In this document: positions 42,601 to 52,198 of the stretch, one piece after another
Position numbering within the stretch: the stretch's first letter is position 1
Layout: every line of letters begins with the position of its first letter
From: Euglena gracilis
Lineage: Eukaryota; Euglenida; Euglenophyceae; Euglenales
Assembly: GCA_039621445.1 (NCBI GenBank)
Contig: CP154956.1
Span: forward strand, 65,488,257 to 65,552,256
DNA length: 64,000 bases
Reading direction: 5' to 3'
Position numbers and translations under genes: made by a program
The notes under the pieces: generated by a model
Databases searched by the model: none
What the model saw: the letters and a program-made list of their open reading frames with translations, nothing else
What the model was told of the DNA's origin: nothing

Positions 42601-43383
42601 ACGGACCACAAGGCTCTAGAATCTTGGGCTAGAGAGGTTCTAGACACACCAAGTGGTCCCATTGGGAGAAGGGCTAGGTGGCATCAAATATTATCAAAAT
42701 TTGATCTGTCGGTTGGGTATATCCCGGGGCGGGAGAATACCATAGCCGATTTGTTGTCAAGATGGGCTTACCCGGCCTCCCAAGCCTTGAAGGACATTTC
42801 AAGGCATGGGTCAGCCCTTGACACCGAGGAAATGAGGGAAATCATTCAAACAGAAAAAACGGAGGAAGCCGAATGTATGTGGCTACGGTTGGTGGACCAA
42901 CCAACCACAGCCAACACATACATTCGTGGAGTCACCACACGGGGTGGTGCTACCACGGGGTCCGGGGACGCGGGTGGACGGTGCACACGACCGGGGGATA
43001 GGAAGTCAGAACCACTTGGAGGAACAAAACCCCAGGGATTGGGTTCAACCTCCACCCCCAAGGGAGAAAAAGGAAAACATGTTTCATTCTCAACTCGGGT
43101 TGACGAGTTTGGGAATGAGACAAGTCTTGTGGAGGAGGTCCAAGAGCCAAGGGGGGAGCATTTTCCATTGACACCCACTTCTATACCAGCTTCACCAACG
43201 ACGCCAACCCCTGAACCTGCTGCTGCGGCTACCACTGAGGTACCTGGGGCAGACCGAGAATCACCTGTGTTGTCTTCAGGTGGTTTGAGTGGTGAGGGGG
43301 GGGGGAAGCCACTTCTACAACCAATTCCTCACCCATCCCCCCTGGTTCTGTGTGGGATTTATCGTGGAAGGAGGAATATTTAA
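39550..43383 (+). CDS. pol: Element 1 Pol: cytosine-methyltransferase-like domain, protease, RT, RNase H
   Basis: Open from the codon after UAG; the first ATG is 39664 and residues below count from it. A methyltransferase-like domain comes first: SAM motif 'LDLFAGTGSVGKRL' at 56, 'ASPPCNIYSTAY' with the putative catalytic Cys at 115, 'ENP' at 154-156, then 'DYCQFSDWGYKKPTRFW' near 178. The pattern is that of C5-cytosine methyltransferases, closest to the phage-like form with ENP in place of ENV. Then come an aspartic protease ('VLVDTGAQ', D322-T-G), an RT (catalytic 'YIDD' at 739-742), and an RNase H ('VLRVDASQYAVG' near 897, 'LTDHKALESW', 'YIPGRENTIADLLSRW'). A Pro/Thr-rich linker follows. 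The integrase continues one frame back after a G run at 43296-43305. All catalytic motifs look intact. Confidence 0.9.
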   Translation, partial: GGQGQFEKGGAAHGRVSPPCEENGVNISDSKNWAVQDFMADSGCGEKHSSDQPPRFLNRTRYSWREGKCSRVPVLHSNLPQPNPLPSAQRPQALDLFAGTGSVGKRLAERGYEVLSIENAPWTDFHPHTDILTWDYRRYPVGFFEVIAASPPCNIYSTAYNPRPRDFSQADALVEKALEIINYFQPKLWWLENPRTGLLRNREVVKNLPYIDIDYCQFSDWGYKKPTRFWCCPAISQLRSVLCDGESCPNLVMGDNGQFRHRELLGGRKMKFTPRQKGRIPPLVIDYLLSAGDFQGDQPKEISQNSQDFEEWEIPDRCCHLANTLKVNQVLPIENELQLLMLSQTYLPNGDTKQLKVLVDTGAQVNLVKRSIVPKHLARSPRMPIRLVAANGQCVLGGDQCIKLELDFQRRGTGQGGTQALYLEGEFYLADIEVDAILSFPWLAEHGLGVFPHHKALVFDNPNLTFLYGWDTRNQKRKSHKGNKKHSSQKRIGVVVSDFGESPENAPTTESLENEKVWLDLQKMNLHLPLQGFDMQPKFLGKKELHTIARHLTESPAEDKAVNAIIQARDSGEKEDPRVVAFRNRIFQDFEGEVLGTEVPPDPPVRGPYGYAQIPLKEGVVPTRQKPFVLHGERFEAHKKVTQEWWDRKFVERLPKGTVSEWLSVTFVVPKRGGEWRGVVDMRGPNSQTRRVSYPLPVIEDLLVKQGGNMMFSILDLRQAFHQQPLDPESRPITCCSTPLGLFQWRVNVMGLTNASQQFQQMMEDRLFPVGDVADPYIDDILIGTRVGPGEDLLAAHDKDLRRVLEVLRKDRFVADKRKCRLFVKEVEFCGHVLGGGVRKPSPGKLMAIEKWELPQTITGLRAFLGFTNYYSSYVKDYAHIVACLQDKLKVSRVDGKKGSKKRISWEPSDIEAFEKIKSLLCSELILQHVKPDKPFVLRVDASQYAVGATLEQLVGEDRAPTPEDVRAKRTVPVAFMSRKLTGSQRNWVPREQETYAIILALQKWESWIGLQPVLVLTDHKALESWAREVLDTPSGPIGRRARWHQILSKFDLSVGYIPGRENTIADLLSRWAYPASQALKDISRHGSALDTEEMREIIQTEKTEEAECMWLRLVDQPTTANTYIRGVTTRGGATTGSGDAGGRCTRPGDRKSEPLGGTKPQGLGSTSTPKGEKGKHVSFSTRVDEFGNETSLVEEVQEPRGEHFPLTPTSIPASPTTPTPEPAAAATTEVPGADRESPVLSSGGLSGEGGGKPLLQPIPHPSPLVLCGIYRGRRNI
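43296..43305 (+). other. Ten-G run at the RNase H/integrase frame change
   Basis: Upstream coding is in the pol frame and downstream coding in the frame one base back. Eight or eleven G would make the frame continuous, so an indel, a sequencing error or -1 slippage at this run would all explain it. The integrase frame has a stop (TGA 43293) just before the run, which puts the change here or shortly downstream, before 43381. Confidence 0.7.
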
Positions 43384-44822
43384 AATGTCCCCGTTGGTCA
43401 CCAATTTTTCAGGCTACCCAGGATTCAAAGGTGCCGTGGCCTGAAAATATCAAGGTTTTTGGTGACAAAATGTTTTTCGAGGAGAGGCTTTGTGTGCCCA
43501 AATCTCTCCAAGAAAAACTCATTCGGGATCACCACTCATACCAAGGGCATGTGGGATTCCCAAGGCTATGGGAATGCATGTCCCTTAGGTATGATTGGGC
43601 TGATTCCTCACTCGCTCGAGATTTTGCTAAAGGAGTCATGGGCCTTTGTGGGACTTGCCAAGCGTGCCGAAGGCCGGCGAGTCTTAAGGGTTTAGTGGAA
43701 TCTACACCCATACCCCCAGCCGTAATGTATTCGGTGGCCCTTGACATGTTTAGCATGCCTCTCGTGGAGTGGGAAGGGAATTCTTACGACTCCATGCTTG
43801 TGTGTGTGGATCGTCACTCCGGTTGGATAGTGGCGATCCCCCACCTAGCAAAAGGATTTACGGGAGCCAAGGCAGCCAAGCAAATGCTGTTGCATGCTTG
43901 GAGACCTTTTGGCGTCCCTTCCATTATTACTTCCGATCTAGGCTCACACTTTGTCGCCGGTTGGTGGCAGACAATGTGTGCCTTGATGGGAATTAGGCAA
44001 GCCTACTCCCAGGCCTACCATCACCAGGCGAATGGTAGGGCGGAGAGGGCTGGCCAACAAATAATGGAACGACTTAAGAAAATTCAGGTCGAGGACAAGT
44101 TGAATTGGGTTGAAGCCCTCCCCCAAGCACCAGACCGTATCCATGATACGCCGGGGGAGAGTGGCCTAAGCCCATTTCAAATCTTGTTCGGTCGACACCG
44201 TTCATTGGGTGGTTTACCTTATGAACCGTTAAGGGATTGTGAAGATGCCAGATCATTTTTCTCTCGGCAAAGAGAAATTGATTTGGTAGTGGCTGGCAAA
44301 ATGAATAATTTGCATGCCAAACAATGTGCTCGGGCCAACCGTGGTTTAGACGGTTGGGAGCCATTGGAGGTGGGGAATCTGGTGTGGTACCTGAGACCCC
44401 CCGATAGTGGCACAAAATTGGATTCCCGTTGGTTGGGCCCTTGCAAGGTTACCGCGAGGGAGGGAATTCACTCCTACCTAATTGAGGTTAAACCGGGCTA
44501 TATTATGAAGGCCCATCGGAAGGCTTTGAAACTGTATGTGGAGGATCCCACATCTGATAAGCCTATCCCCCTATTTTTCCACCGGCGGACGGTACCTGAG
44601 GCGGAAGGTGCCCCAGATTCCTGGTTAGTGGATAAAATCCTAAACCACAAGTTCGTTAAGGGAAAAATGTTTTTCTTAACGAAGTGGCAAGGGTTTGAGG
44701 AGGCAAATTGGGAACCGGTGGAACATTTTTTCCAGGAGTACAATAGCGACGTAACAGCGTATTGCCTGGGAAAAGGGTTGCCGTTAGATGTCTCTAAGGA
44801 TTTAAAGGCAACGGCAACCTGA
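43308..44822 (+). CDS. Element 1 integrase with chromodomain
   Basis: The start is set at the frame change, since no separate initiation is needed if Pol is one polyprotein. Residues counted from 43350: HHCC zinc domain at about 58-110 ('DHHSYQGHVG', 'CGTCQAC'), core catalytic residues D132 ('LDMFSMP'), D196 ('TSDLGSHF') and E232 ('GRAERAG'), the last two 35 residues apart as in the DDE family, then a C-terminal domain. Near residues 423-470 lies a chromodomain ('DSWLVDKILNHKFVKGKMFF', 'LTKWQGFEEANWEP'). It inserts the DNA copy; the chromodomain would direct it to marked chromatin. Stop TGA at 44820-44822. Confidence 0.9.
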   Translation, partial: ATSTTNSSPIPPGSVWDLSWKEEYLKCPRWSPIFQATQDSKVPWPENIKVFGDKMFFEERLCVPKSLQEKLIRDHHSYQGHVGFPRLWECMSLRYDWADSSLARDFAKGVMGLCGTCQACRRPASLKGLVESTPIPPAVMYSVALDMFSMPLVEWEGNSYDSMLVCVDRHSGWIVAIPHLAKGFTGAKAAKQMLLHAWRPFGVPSIITSDLGSHFVAGWWQTMCALMGIRQAYSQAYHHQANGRAERAGQQIMERLKKIQVEDKLNWVEALPQAPDRIHDTPGESGLSPFQILFGRHRSLGGLPYEPLRDCEDARSFFSRQREIDLVVAGKMNNLHAKQCARANRGLDGWEPLEVGNLVWYLRPPDSGTKLDSRWLGPCKVTAREGIHSYLIEVKPGYIMKAHRKALKLYVEDPTSDKPIPLFFHRRTVPEAEGAPDSWLVDKILNHKFVKGKMFFLTKWQGFEEANWEPVEHFFQEYNSDVTAYCLGKGLPLDVSKDLKATAT

Positions 44823-46774
44823 AAAGGGGGGAAAAGGAGAGGTGAAAAAGGGCCTGGAGTGGTTGCCTGGGGAGGGGGAGGTCCCACTCTATGCCCCTTC
44901 ACAGATGCAGGTGGACCCCATCACAGGGCTTAAGCCCTGGGAAAAATGACGGGAGTTTCCTCGTCATTGGTTTCATTTTTTCATTTCTCCCCTGAAGTTT
45001 TCATTCACCACCACACCCTGGTTTGGGTGAGGCTGGTGTGGGCAATCGAGGATATTTCATTGCCCCTGTTGATTTTTTGCCATTTTCCATTGAACTCCCG
45101 TGAAAGGATTTCAAAGGGGAATGAAGGATTCTCGTGGCTAGGGGGAAACCAGCCGGGAATCTTATTTTTTATACGGATGGGTGTTTTCCAATCAAAGGAT
45201 CCCACCCCGGAACGGGAAGGGATGTTGCCAACAACAACAAAAGCAAAACGTTGAAAGAGTGCATGATTGCCACCCGTTTTGTTTATTTTGTGGGTGGATT
45301 CCGGTTTGGAAGTTTCACCAAAATTTCTTAAAGAGGACAAACCACCGGAAGCACAACCGTGGGTTTGTTCTCTTGACAACCTTCTCCAAGTATTGGAGGG
45401 GGGGTAATTGACAATGTGGTTTTGAGATTGCCCTGTCGGTTTGGCTGGGCTAAGCCATATTGCCAAATTTTCAATTGGGGGAAGGAACCCCCCCATAACG
45501 GTGTGCATGGTTTGCCACCACACTAAGGGGAGGCAAACCGGCACCCAAGGAAGACGCCGAAGCCCAACACCCCGAACTTCGACGAGGCGTTTGGCTCTGG
45601 CAACCATCACTATCCGTTTCATTCACCTACTCAGGACGGATTATCAATTTGAAGTCTGGGACTCTGAATTGGATGAACTGAAGACGGAGTTCAAACTATT
45701 TCAAGGAGTTGCTTTCTGATATCGGTGTACGAGGATTATGTGGAGTGAACGAGTGGAGATGGTAATTTTGCCGTTCTATTCGTGCTTCTGACCTCTACAC
45801 CACACAATCTTTGTTTGCACCCTCCCTGTCCCGAAAGAGGAATCTGTGATTTTTTTAAGGGGGGGGGTGACCCAAGTTTCAAGGCGGTGGGCTTTGATTG
45901 GGTCCCACCCTCTTTTCCCTTCCCACGGGTTGGTGATACTCGTGGGGGGGGTCCCTTTCTCCAATCGGTTTGATTGGCTATTTTATCATACCCACCCCCC
46001 CACCTTTGGGCAAGTGGAGCCCGAGGCCCCGGTCGGCTTGATCGGGGGGGGGGGGGACGCTATGTTATTATTTCCCAAAAATGAAGTGATTTGCCTTTTC
46101 CATCCTCCCCAAGAGTGCCCGGGGGGGGGGCAAGGCTAGTCCTCTCTTGGGGTTGCCTAAGTTTTTCCCCTCGGTGGGGGGGCAAGTGAAACCCTGCCCC
46201 TCGTCGGGGGGGGGGAAATCTTTTCCCCAAGCCTTTCCCCGGGGGGGGGGGGCGCAAGTCAAGCCCAACTCTCGCCGGGGGGGGGGCAATCTTCTCCCCA
46301 AGTCTTTCCCCTCGGGGGGGGGGGGCAAGTCAAGCCCACCCTCCGGCGCTGGGGGGGGGGGGGGGGGCAAGGTTTTCCCCAAGGCCTTCCCATCGTGGGG
46401 GGGGGCTGATTTTCATTCCATCACCGAGAGGATTTTTGGTGATAATGGATCACTCCCTCCATCCCTTACGGTTGGGAATACCAGTGGGGAGGGGGTAGAT
46501 TCTTATCATTCAAAAAGAATTTTTTTTTTCGAGTTGGTGTTGAAACCCCCCATTTCCTTTCACGGTGGTGGAGAACCGGGGGGGGGGGGGGGCTCGGTGT
46601 GGTGGAATGGGATCTATGGATTATAGATTCCTCCCCACCGTTCCGTCACTTATTTCACAAATTTGCCGAACATGTTGTCGCAATTGCTGTTGCAATTGCA
46701 AAAAATCAAAGTGTCTTTCATTCCCACCCCAAGGAAAGCGAGAAGGAGGGGGGTGAAACCCCCGACTTTCGTCG
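44823..46774 (+). other. Element 1 3' untranslated region with G-rich minisatellite
   Basis: No coding domain. From 46135 to 46400 a ~60-bp unit repeats about five times ('gggggggcaagtcaagccc', 'ccccaagtctttcccc' words), each unit carrying a run of eight to thirteen G. The G-run spacing suits G-quadruplex formation on the transcript. Two kilobases between integrase and polypurine tract is long for a Ty3 element, and I cannot exclude a small ORF. Confidence 0.6.
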
Positions 46775-46786
46775 CAAGGGGGGGAG
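46775..46786 (+). promoter_or_regulatory. Polypurine tract AAGGGGGGGGAG
   Basis: All-purine stretch ending directly at the right LTR, the position of the plus-strand primer in LTR retrotransposons. Confidence 0.8.
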
Positions 46787-47881
46787 TGACGACCTTTTGA
46801 GGTCGACCGCCGGGCGGCGGAGTTTTTCCTTTTTAGAAGGCCTTTTTAAGGGCGGTTTAGCTCTAATTTTAAGGCTTTCTAAAGATTTCCATTAAAATTC
46901 CCTCTCCTAGGGCGCCCATGGTTTGGTTGTGCAAGGAGAGAGATTGAGTGATGCTAGGTATTCCCAAATGGTGATTTTGGGTTTATTTAGCACATTTTAA
47001 GCTTTTTATGCATTTTTCCTTTGGTTTTAAGGGAAAATGTTGGATTTGGTGAGAGCGCTTGCAAGCGCTTGGAACAGAATTTTAAGAGATTGGCGCCTGA
47101 GTTCCTGGAGTTTTTGCAGGGGTTTGCAAAGCTCAATAATGATGGAATTCAGCATAATTTATCAAAATCAAGGGGGGAAACCTTGATTTTGACCTGGGTT
47201 GGTTGATTTTGATGCAATGGGCAAGGATTTGGGATTTGAGAGCGATTAGGAATCAGCGCACTCAATCCTAAATTTAACTGCCCATCAAGGGCATCAAAAT
47301 CATTTTCTTTTCACAGGGTTTTCCTCTTTACCTGTTGCACCATTGTACTTGTTGTGGCAATTGCATCCAATTACAATCAAGTATTGAATTTGGAATTTCA
47401 ATTGCAAATGGAAGATCAACAAAACAATCAATCATTTGAAGAAGGTGAGGTTTGTCTTCCCCCCCACCTCATCTGTGGGAAAAGGGGCAGGGGGGTGGGA
47501 CTCTTCAACTCAGGCAACCACTGGCCAAATTTCACCCCAAAACCCCCTTTTTGGCCCAGAAACTGTGAGAAATGACACCCAGGGGGGGGTGTTGGCTCTC
47601 ACTGGTTCAACTGAGCAGGGAGGGGTTGAAACCCCAAAGACACCCCCCTTGGAGATCCCAGTGACACCCCCCTCAGGGGTCGGGGAGGGTCCACTGGGAA
47701 GTTTCTCCTTGGAAATGATGGCCCAGTTTCGGCCACAGGGGGGTGCAGAATGGGAAAAAATTTCCGACACAAGTCGGCTCGAGGAGCCAAAAAACGATCC
47801 TACGCCGGAAACTGGCCCGGGGCGGGGGTTTCCGCTTCACCCCAGTGCTGCCGGGGGACATGGCAGCACGGGTGTGAAACA
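46787..47881 (+). repeat. Right LTR of element 1
   Basis: 1095 bp, TG...CA, followed by GTGGC. Differs from the left LTR by a 13-nt insertion near 47272, one extra C in a run near 47461, and about four substitutions (for example near 46822, 47166, 47247 and 47760). Confidence 0.9.
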
Positions 47882-50611
47882 GTGGCTGGGTCCAGCAGTT
47901 TTTAGGCACCCCACATTGAGGGGAGATGGGTCCATCAGATTAGAACGAATGGGGACCAGTTTTGGCGACTGTCAACCAAAATTGTACCAAGACTTCCAGA
48001 CTGACGGTAAGGCAAAAGCAAAAGCAAAAGCAACAGAGAGAGAAAGTTGTTAATTTATATCGGTGCTTCGTGCCTTTTCAGGCCACAGGTTGTCCATGAA
48101 CTGCAGGGCCTCTTCAGGCCACCGCATGGATTGTAGGGCCTTTTCGGGCCACATATACCACAAACAAAGGCCAGCGAAAAATCGAAGTGAAACCAAGAAG
48201 TGACAGGCGGTGTCCCGTCCCGACGGCAAAGAACGGCACGCCAACACGGGCGACACGGGCAACGCACGGACGCGTCAGGTGCGAGACGACCGAGCCGTGG
48301 CGAGCTGTGCTGAACCGTGCCGAGCCGTGCCGAGCCGAACAAGGCAGAGGTGTTCAGTGCACGATGCAAAATTGTGTTGGCCCGTGCACACAGCGGCAAA
48401 AGCGTGGACAAAGCATGTTTTTTGCAGACGTGAACTAAACCATTTTTCCTGCATAAAAACGTGCTCAATATTCCTTGCTTCAACGATTTACACATGAACT
48501 GAACACATTTTTCTTGCGGAAAAACCATGATCACCAATGAGGATGATTTCAAGATGGGAAAAAAATAGGCGACCGGGGGAAAATGGTCAGAAAGGGCGGT
48601 CTGATCACACCAGAATACATTTCGAGGGGATGCTACGGAGTGGGAGGCCTTCCTTCCGCAAACGCACATTGCAAATGTAAATTAAGGTCAAAAACTGAAA
48701 AAAAGTTAGATTTCAGAATTGGCAAGGTTCGGCATGCAGTGCCGAGGGGGTCGGCTAACCAGGGGGAGGGGTCACCATTTTGCCATGACGAAGGTGTCCG
48801 ACCACCAGGGAGGGGGGTTGGCTGCCGAACCTCCCATGCGCCATACAGTGGAAGGAAACGGCCTCAAAACAGCTCGATTTAGCAGTTGCACACCAGACTG
48901 GGCTCAAGGTTAGGCCCGTTTGCTCCTCAAATTTGCACTAAGTTCAGAATTTGCCATCCAAAAGTTTGGAACTGGCACGCCAAATAGGCATTTGCCACTC
49001 ATGGAGGTGCGGCACGTCTGACGAGGACACTTGGCCACCATGGGGGGTGGTCCCCATTTTGCCGTGACGAGGGTGTCAGTCCTCCGGGGGGGGGGGTCTA
49101 CCGTGGCGGACAGCCGGAATTTCCCAAAGGAAAATTAATTAGTATGGTTCGGCACGCCATGCCGAGGGGTCGTCTGACCAGGGGGGGGGGTCGCCATTTT
49201 TCTGTGCCGAGGGTGTCCGACCACCAGGTGGGGCGTGGGTGCCGAACCTCCCATAATTCAGAGATTCCACATCAAATTGGGCATTTTGCCACTCAAAATT
49301 ATGACTTTGCACGTGAAATTACGCATTTGCTCCTCAAATTTCTACTAAACTAGGAATTTGCCATCCCAAAATGGGCCCTGGCACGTCACCTTAGGCATTT
49401 GCCAATCAAATTTGGTTTGAAAACTTCACCCGGCTTCCGTCACGCCGTCGGCCAGCCGTCGTCTAGCCGTGTGCCCCGGTGTACGTCTGATTCCCAATTC
49501 CCCTTTCCCAATTCCCAAAAAGCCTTCGCTTTCGCCTTGGCGCACCTACTTGGGAATTGAAAATCAGAGTAACAGAAAATCCCTTTTCCCACTTCCCAAG
49601 AAGCAAAGCACAGAACAATGCAGGGAGGACGGACTGGATATCCAAGTCCGGTCCGGAGAAAAGGAAGGAACGAGGGAAAAAGCAGAATACCACCTGTGGA
49701 GAGAGAAGGGGCACCCATTAGGAAATCCTAATAGGATCTGCTTCCACCCTAACTTCCTCAACGGAAGGGGACAGAAGCATACGCCTGGTACACATCCCCC
49801 TCCCAGGGCTATGCCCGATTTCTCCTTTGGACCAGGCATTCTGGCCACAGGGATTTCGGACACAGACCTGGTCTGTGGGAGGTGCACCCTGGCGCATCCA
49901 CAGGGGCCCTTTCCGTCGCACAGGGGTCCACTCAAAGGGGGGGGCGGAAAGGAGGGGGACCCAAAAAGCCCAAAACGCGCAAAATGGTTTCACCTACTTT
50001 GCGGTGGCTTATGGGTATATAGTATATTATAGCCCACTGGAGAAAATGGGGCTGGCAGGTTTCCTTGCCAAGCAAACCCATCCACCCAGTTTGGGTGTGC
50101 CCAAGGCACTTGGGGTTGGGTCCATGGGCATTCCAGGAAAACCCATGGGGAGGGTGTGGAAGGGGGCCTCTGACCAGTCAAACCTGGGCAGGGCGCATGG
50201 CCAGTCAAACCTGACCACGCAAAAAGAAATCCTACTCTACAAAACCAACTGCCGGCGACAGCATTTGCCCCGGGGAGAAAGTAGAGAGGAGTGGGGGGTT
50301 GGCTTAGGCCAAAAAGTTGTGCTGTCTGGCAGCCTTATGGCCTCAAACGGCCGAAAAGAAAAAGGGAAAGAAAAGAGGCCGTCGGCCCTGTGCGCTGCGT
50401 GTCGCACGCCCGCAGAGATGGGAGAGGGGAGAGGGGTGTGCATGCATGCGCACGGAATCCTGCACATGGCAGCATCCCGGTGGGAACTTACTAGCGGCGA
50501 ATACCGCAAAGGGTCATCGAAGGGGGGTGTTCGGGCGAATACCCAAACAGGGTGTCAGGCGAATACCTGACGAGGGTGCTGAAAGGCGCCGCATTGGCGC
50601 TCACAGACACC
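47882..50611. other. Gene-free stretch between element 1 and the minus-strand ORFs
   Basis: Starts with the resumed minisatellite B. Copies of the 'ggttcggcacgccatgccga' dispersed repeat lie at 48715-48840 and 49095-49250 (also 10576-10745). Near 50505-50580 the phrase 'ggcgaatacc' repeats four times. Frames such as 49469-50032 have no recognisable domain and odd composition, so I do not call them. Confidence 0.5.
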
Positions 50612-52198
50612 TCACCTGCCTTTATCGGTTGGGCGTTCGCGCACCTCACGCCAGTAGTCGTGCTGAGGGTCCCCTAATGGGTCCTCAACCAACTCCGGTT
50701 GGCGTGGGGAACGCTGCGGAGCTGATTCACTCCGGATGGTGTTCTGATCCGGATCGTTGATATCAAAGGATGGGGTCTCCCAATCCTTGATCCAACTGTC
50801 CGGCAGCTTCTCCCTGGTACGATCAGCATGATGCTGAAGGTACCGTTGGAGCTGCTCCCAAAAAATTCTGGACAGAATCACCGGCCAGATGATGTAATTC
50901 ATCCGGCGGTGATTTGTAGGCACCTGCGGGGGCATCGCCGGGGTCTGCTTGAAGTTGATGTCATACATCCACCTCGCTGTCCGAGCTCTTGCGGTATGGG
51001 GCCGTAATACAGCCGCCAACCAACCTCTGAAGTCCACCAAATCGTGTTCTTCAGGAGGCCACAGTGGCAAGGCGTATCCGCCATGCTGACGCTTGAAGAA
51101 CAGGGGGTAAACCTGTGTCTCCCAATCGCCATCAGTCCAGAGGTAAGGCATTCTTACCTTGGCGTGTTCCTCGACGGCGAGGCGCATTGCCCCAGTGTCG
51201 ATCTGGAACTCACGGGCCATTCCCGTGTGGCGGTAGCTTTCTACCTTTCGGAAGTCGGAGTGCTTCAGGCGACCTTCCACCTGTTTGTACTCTTTCTTCC
51301 GCTTCTCCAGTGTCTCCCGGTGGTGGGGGACAATGGTGGTGACTGCTGCATCAGCAGTCTGCACGAACTTGGCCCCTATACAGTTGATGCACAAGGCAGG
51401 GATATCCCTGTCGTGAGCATTCTCACTGTAGGAGTAGTTCAAGCTGTGCTTCCAGGCGTTCAGGCACTCGCCACATATGAGCGCCACACAGTTCGGCACA
51501 TATGCCCTGTGGTGGAACGTCGTGGATTGCACCTGCCGCTTGCACACATGCACAAGCGGTTGGTTGTGCCGCACATGGTGGCACACGGTGCACGTCCAAG
51601 CAAAGGACGTGCCGTGCTGGAAATCCAACACGCAGTCCTCACCAAAGTACTGTTCCAGTACTCTGGGTGAGCGCCTGTTCCAAAATGTCCAGGTGTGTTC
51701 CGGGACATAGTGGAAAGGTTCTCCTCGGACGAAGAGGGGCTGAATCCATCGATTCAGTGGCCCTTTCTGGTGCCTAATAGCAGCCAGTTTGTTCGTCCTC
51801 TCTTCCACGGTGCCTAGTCTGGTCAGGATATCCTGAGTCCAGAGCTGGGCATCCGCAGACACTGGAGGTGAAGCAGGTTCATCCTGCTCCTCATCCGTCG
51901 ATCCGGCGGAAGATTGGGCCTGTCGGCCACGAGCCTTACGTTTCGGTTTGCTCTGGCCGTAGCCGGACGATGCAACGGCCGAATAGTCGTGCATTGTCGT
52001 AGGGCATTTCGGCTGTCCGCCAGTCTGACCTCCAGCGCCACCTTTCGGTGGTGGTTTCCCATCACCGCCTTTGGCAGGGGGCTTACAGGGTGCAGCACCC
52101 GGTTTGCCTCCTTTCGGCTTCGCACTCCCGGAATCAGGAGGCGAGGCCTGCGGCTTACTCCTGGTATCAGCCGATGGTGCCGGAGTAGACGTTTGCCG
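50612..52198 (-). CDS. Unknown ORF C, second half: Cys/His-rich protein
   Basis: The frame is open from just after TGA 52201-52199 to TGA 50614-50612; the first ATG is at 51994, giving 460 residues from there. Several Cys pairs ('CTVC', 'LICGEC', 'CINC') with nearby His lie around residues 130-210 and suggest a zinc-binding domain. The C-terminal half is rich in Trp, Arg and His ('WPVILSRIFWEQLQRYLQHH'). I know no family for it. It continues the frame of the 988-residue ORF upstream (52199-55165), interrupted only by one TGA, so both were probably one protein of about 1,500 residues. Confidence 0.6.
   Translation of the reverse strand, partial: RQTSTPAPSADTRSKPQASPPDSGSAKPKGGKPGAAPCKPPAKGGDGKPPPKGGAGGQTGGQPKCPTTMHDYSAVASSGYGQSKPKRKARGRQAQSSAGSTDEEQDEPASPPVSADAQLWTQDILTRLGTVEERTNKLAAIRHQKGPLNRWIQPLFVRGEPFHYVPEHTWTFWNRRSPRVLEQYFGEDCVLDFQHGTSFAWTCTVCHHVRHNQPLVHVCKRQVQSTTFHHRAYVPNCVALICGECLNAWKHSLNYSYSENAHDRDIPALCINCIGAKFVQTADAAVTTIVPHHRETLEKRKKEYKQVEGRLKHSDFRKVESYRHTGMAREFQIDTGAMRLAVEEHAKVRMPYLWTDGDWETQVYPLFFKRQHGGYALPLWPPEEHDLVDFRGWLAAVLRPHTARARTARWMYDINFKQTPAMPPQVPTNHRRMNYIIWPVILSRIFWEQLQRYLQHHADRTREKLPDSWIKDWETPSFDINDPDQNTIRSESAPQRSPRQPELVEDPLGDPQHDYWREVRERPTDKGR

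Larger units (their letters stand above)
34310..47881 (+). mobile_element. Complete Ty3/gypsy chromoviral retrotransposon with a methyltransferase-like domain (element 1)
   Basis: 13.6 kb bounded by direct LTRs that begin TGACGACC and end GTGTGAAACA, so TG...CA. By eye the LTRs differ by about four substitutions, one 13-nt indel and one homopolymer base, which indicates a recent insertion. Interior order: primer-binding site, ORF1, gag, UAG, pol (methyltransferase-like, protease, RT, RNase H), integrase and chromodomain, long G-rich 3' untranslated region, polypurine tract. GTGGC occurs directly after the right LTR (47882-47886) and at 34300-34304, five bases before the left LTR; the extra GACCT is unexplained. 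Joining the flanks across GTGGC restores a minisatellite B unit, which supports the boundaries. Confidence 0.9.

Noticed and set aside
47436-48053. 205-residue frame at the right LTR as a separate gene
   Set aside because: It is the LTR copy of ORF1's start running into flanking sequence; without the interior it has no native end.
51044-51670. 208-residue plus-strand frame opposite ORF C
   Set aside because: It is antisense to a longer frame with Cys pairs and ordered composition, and has no domain of its own.
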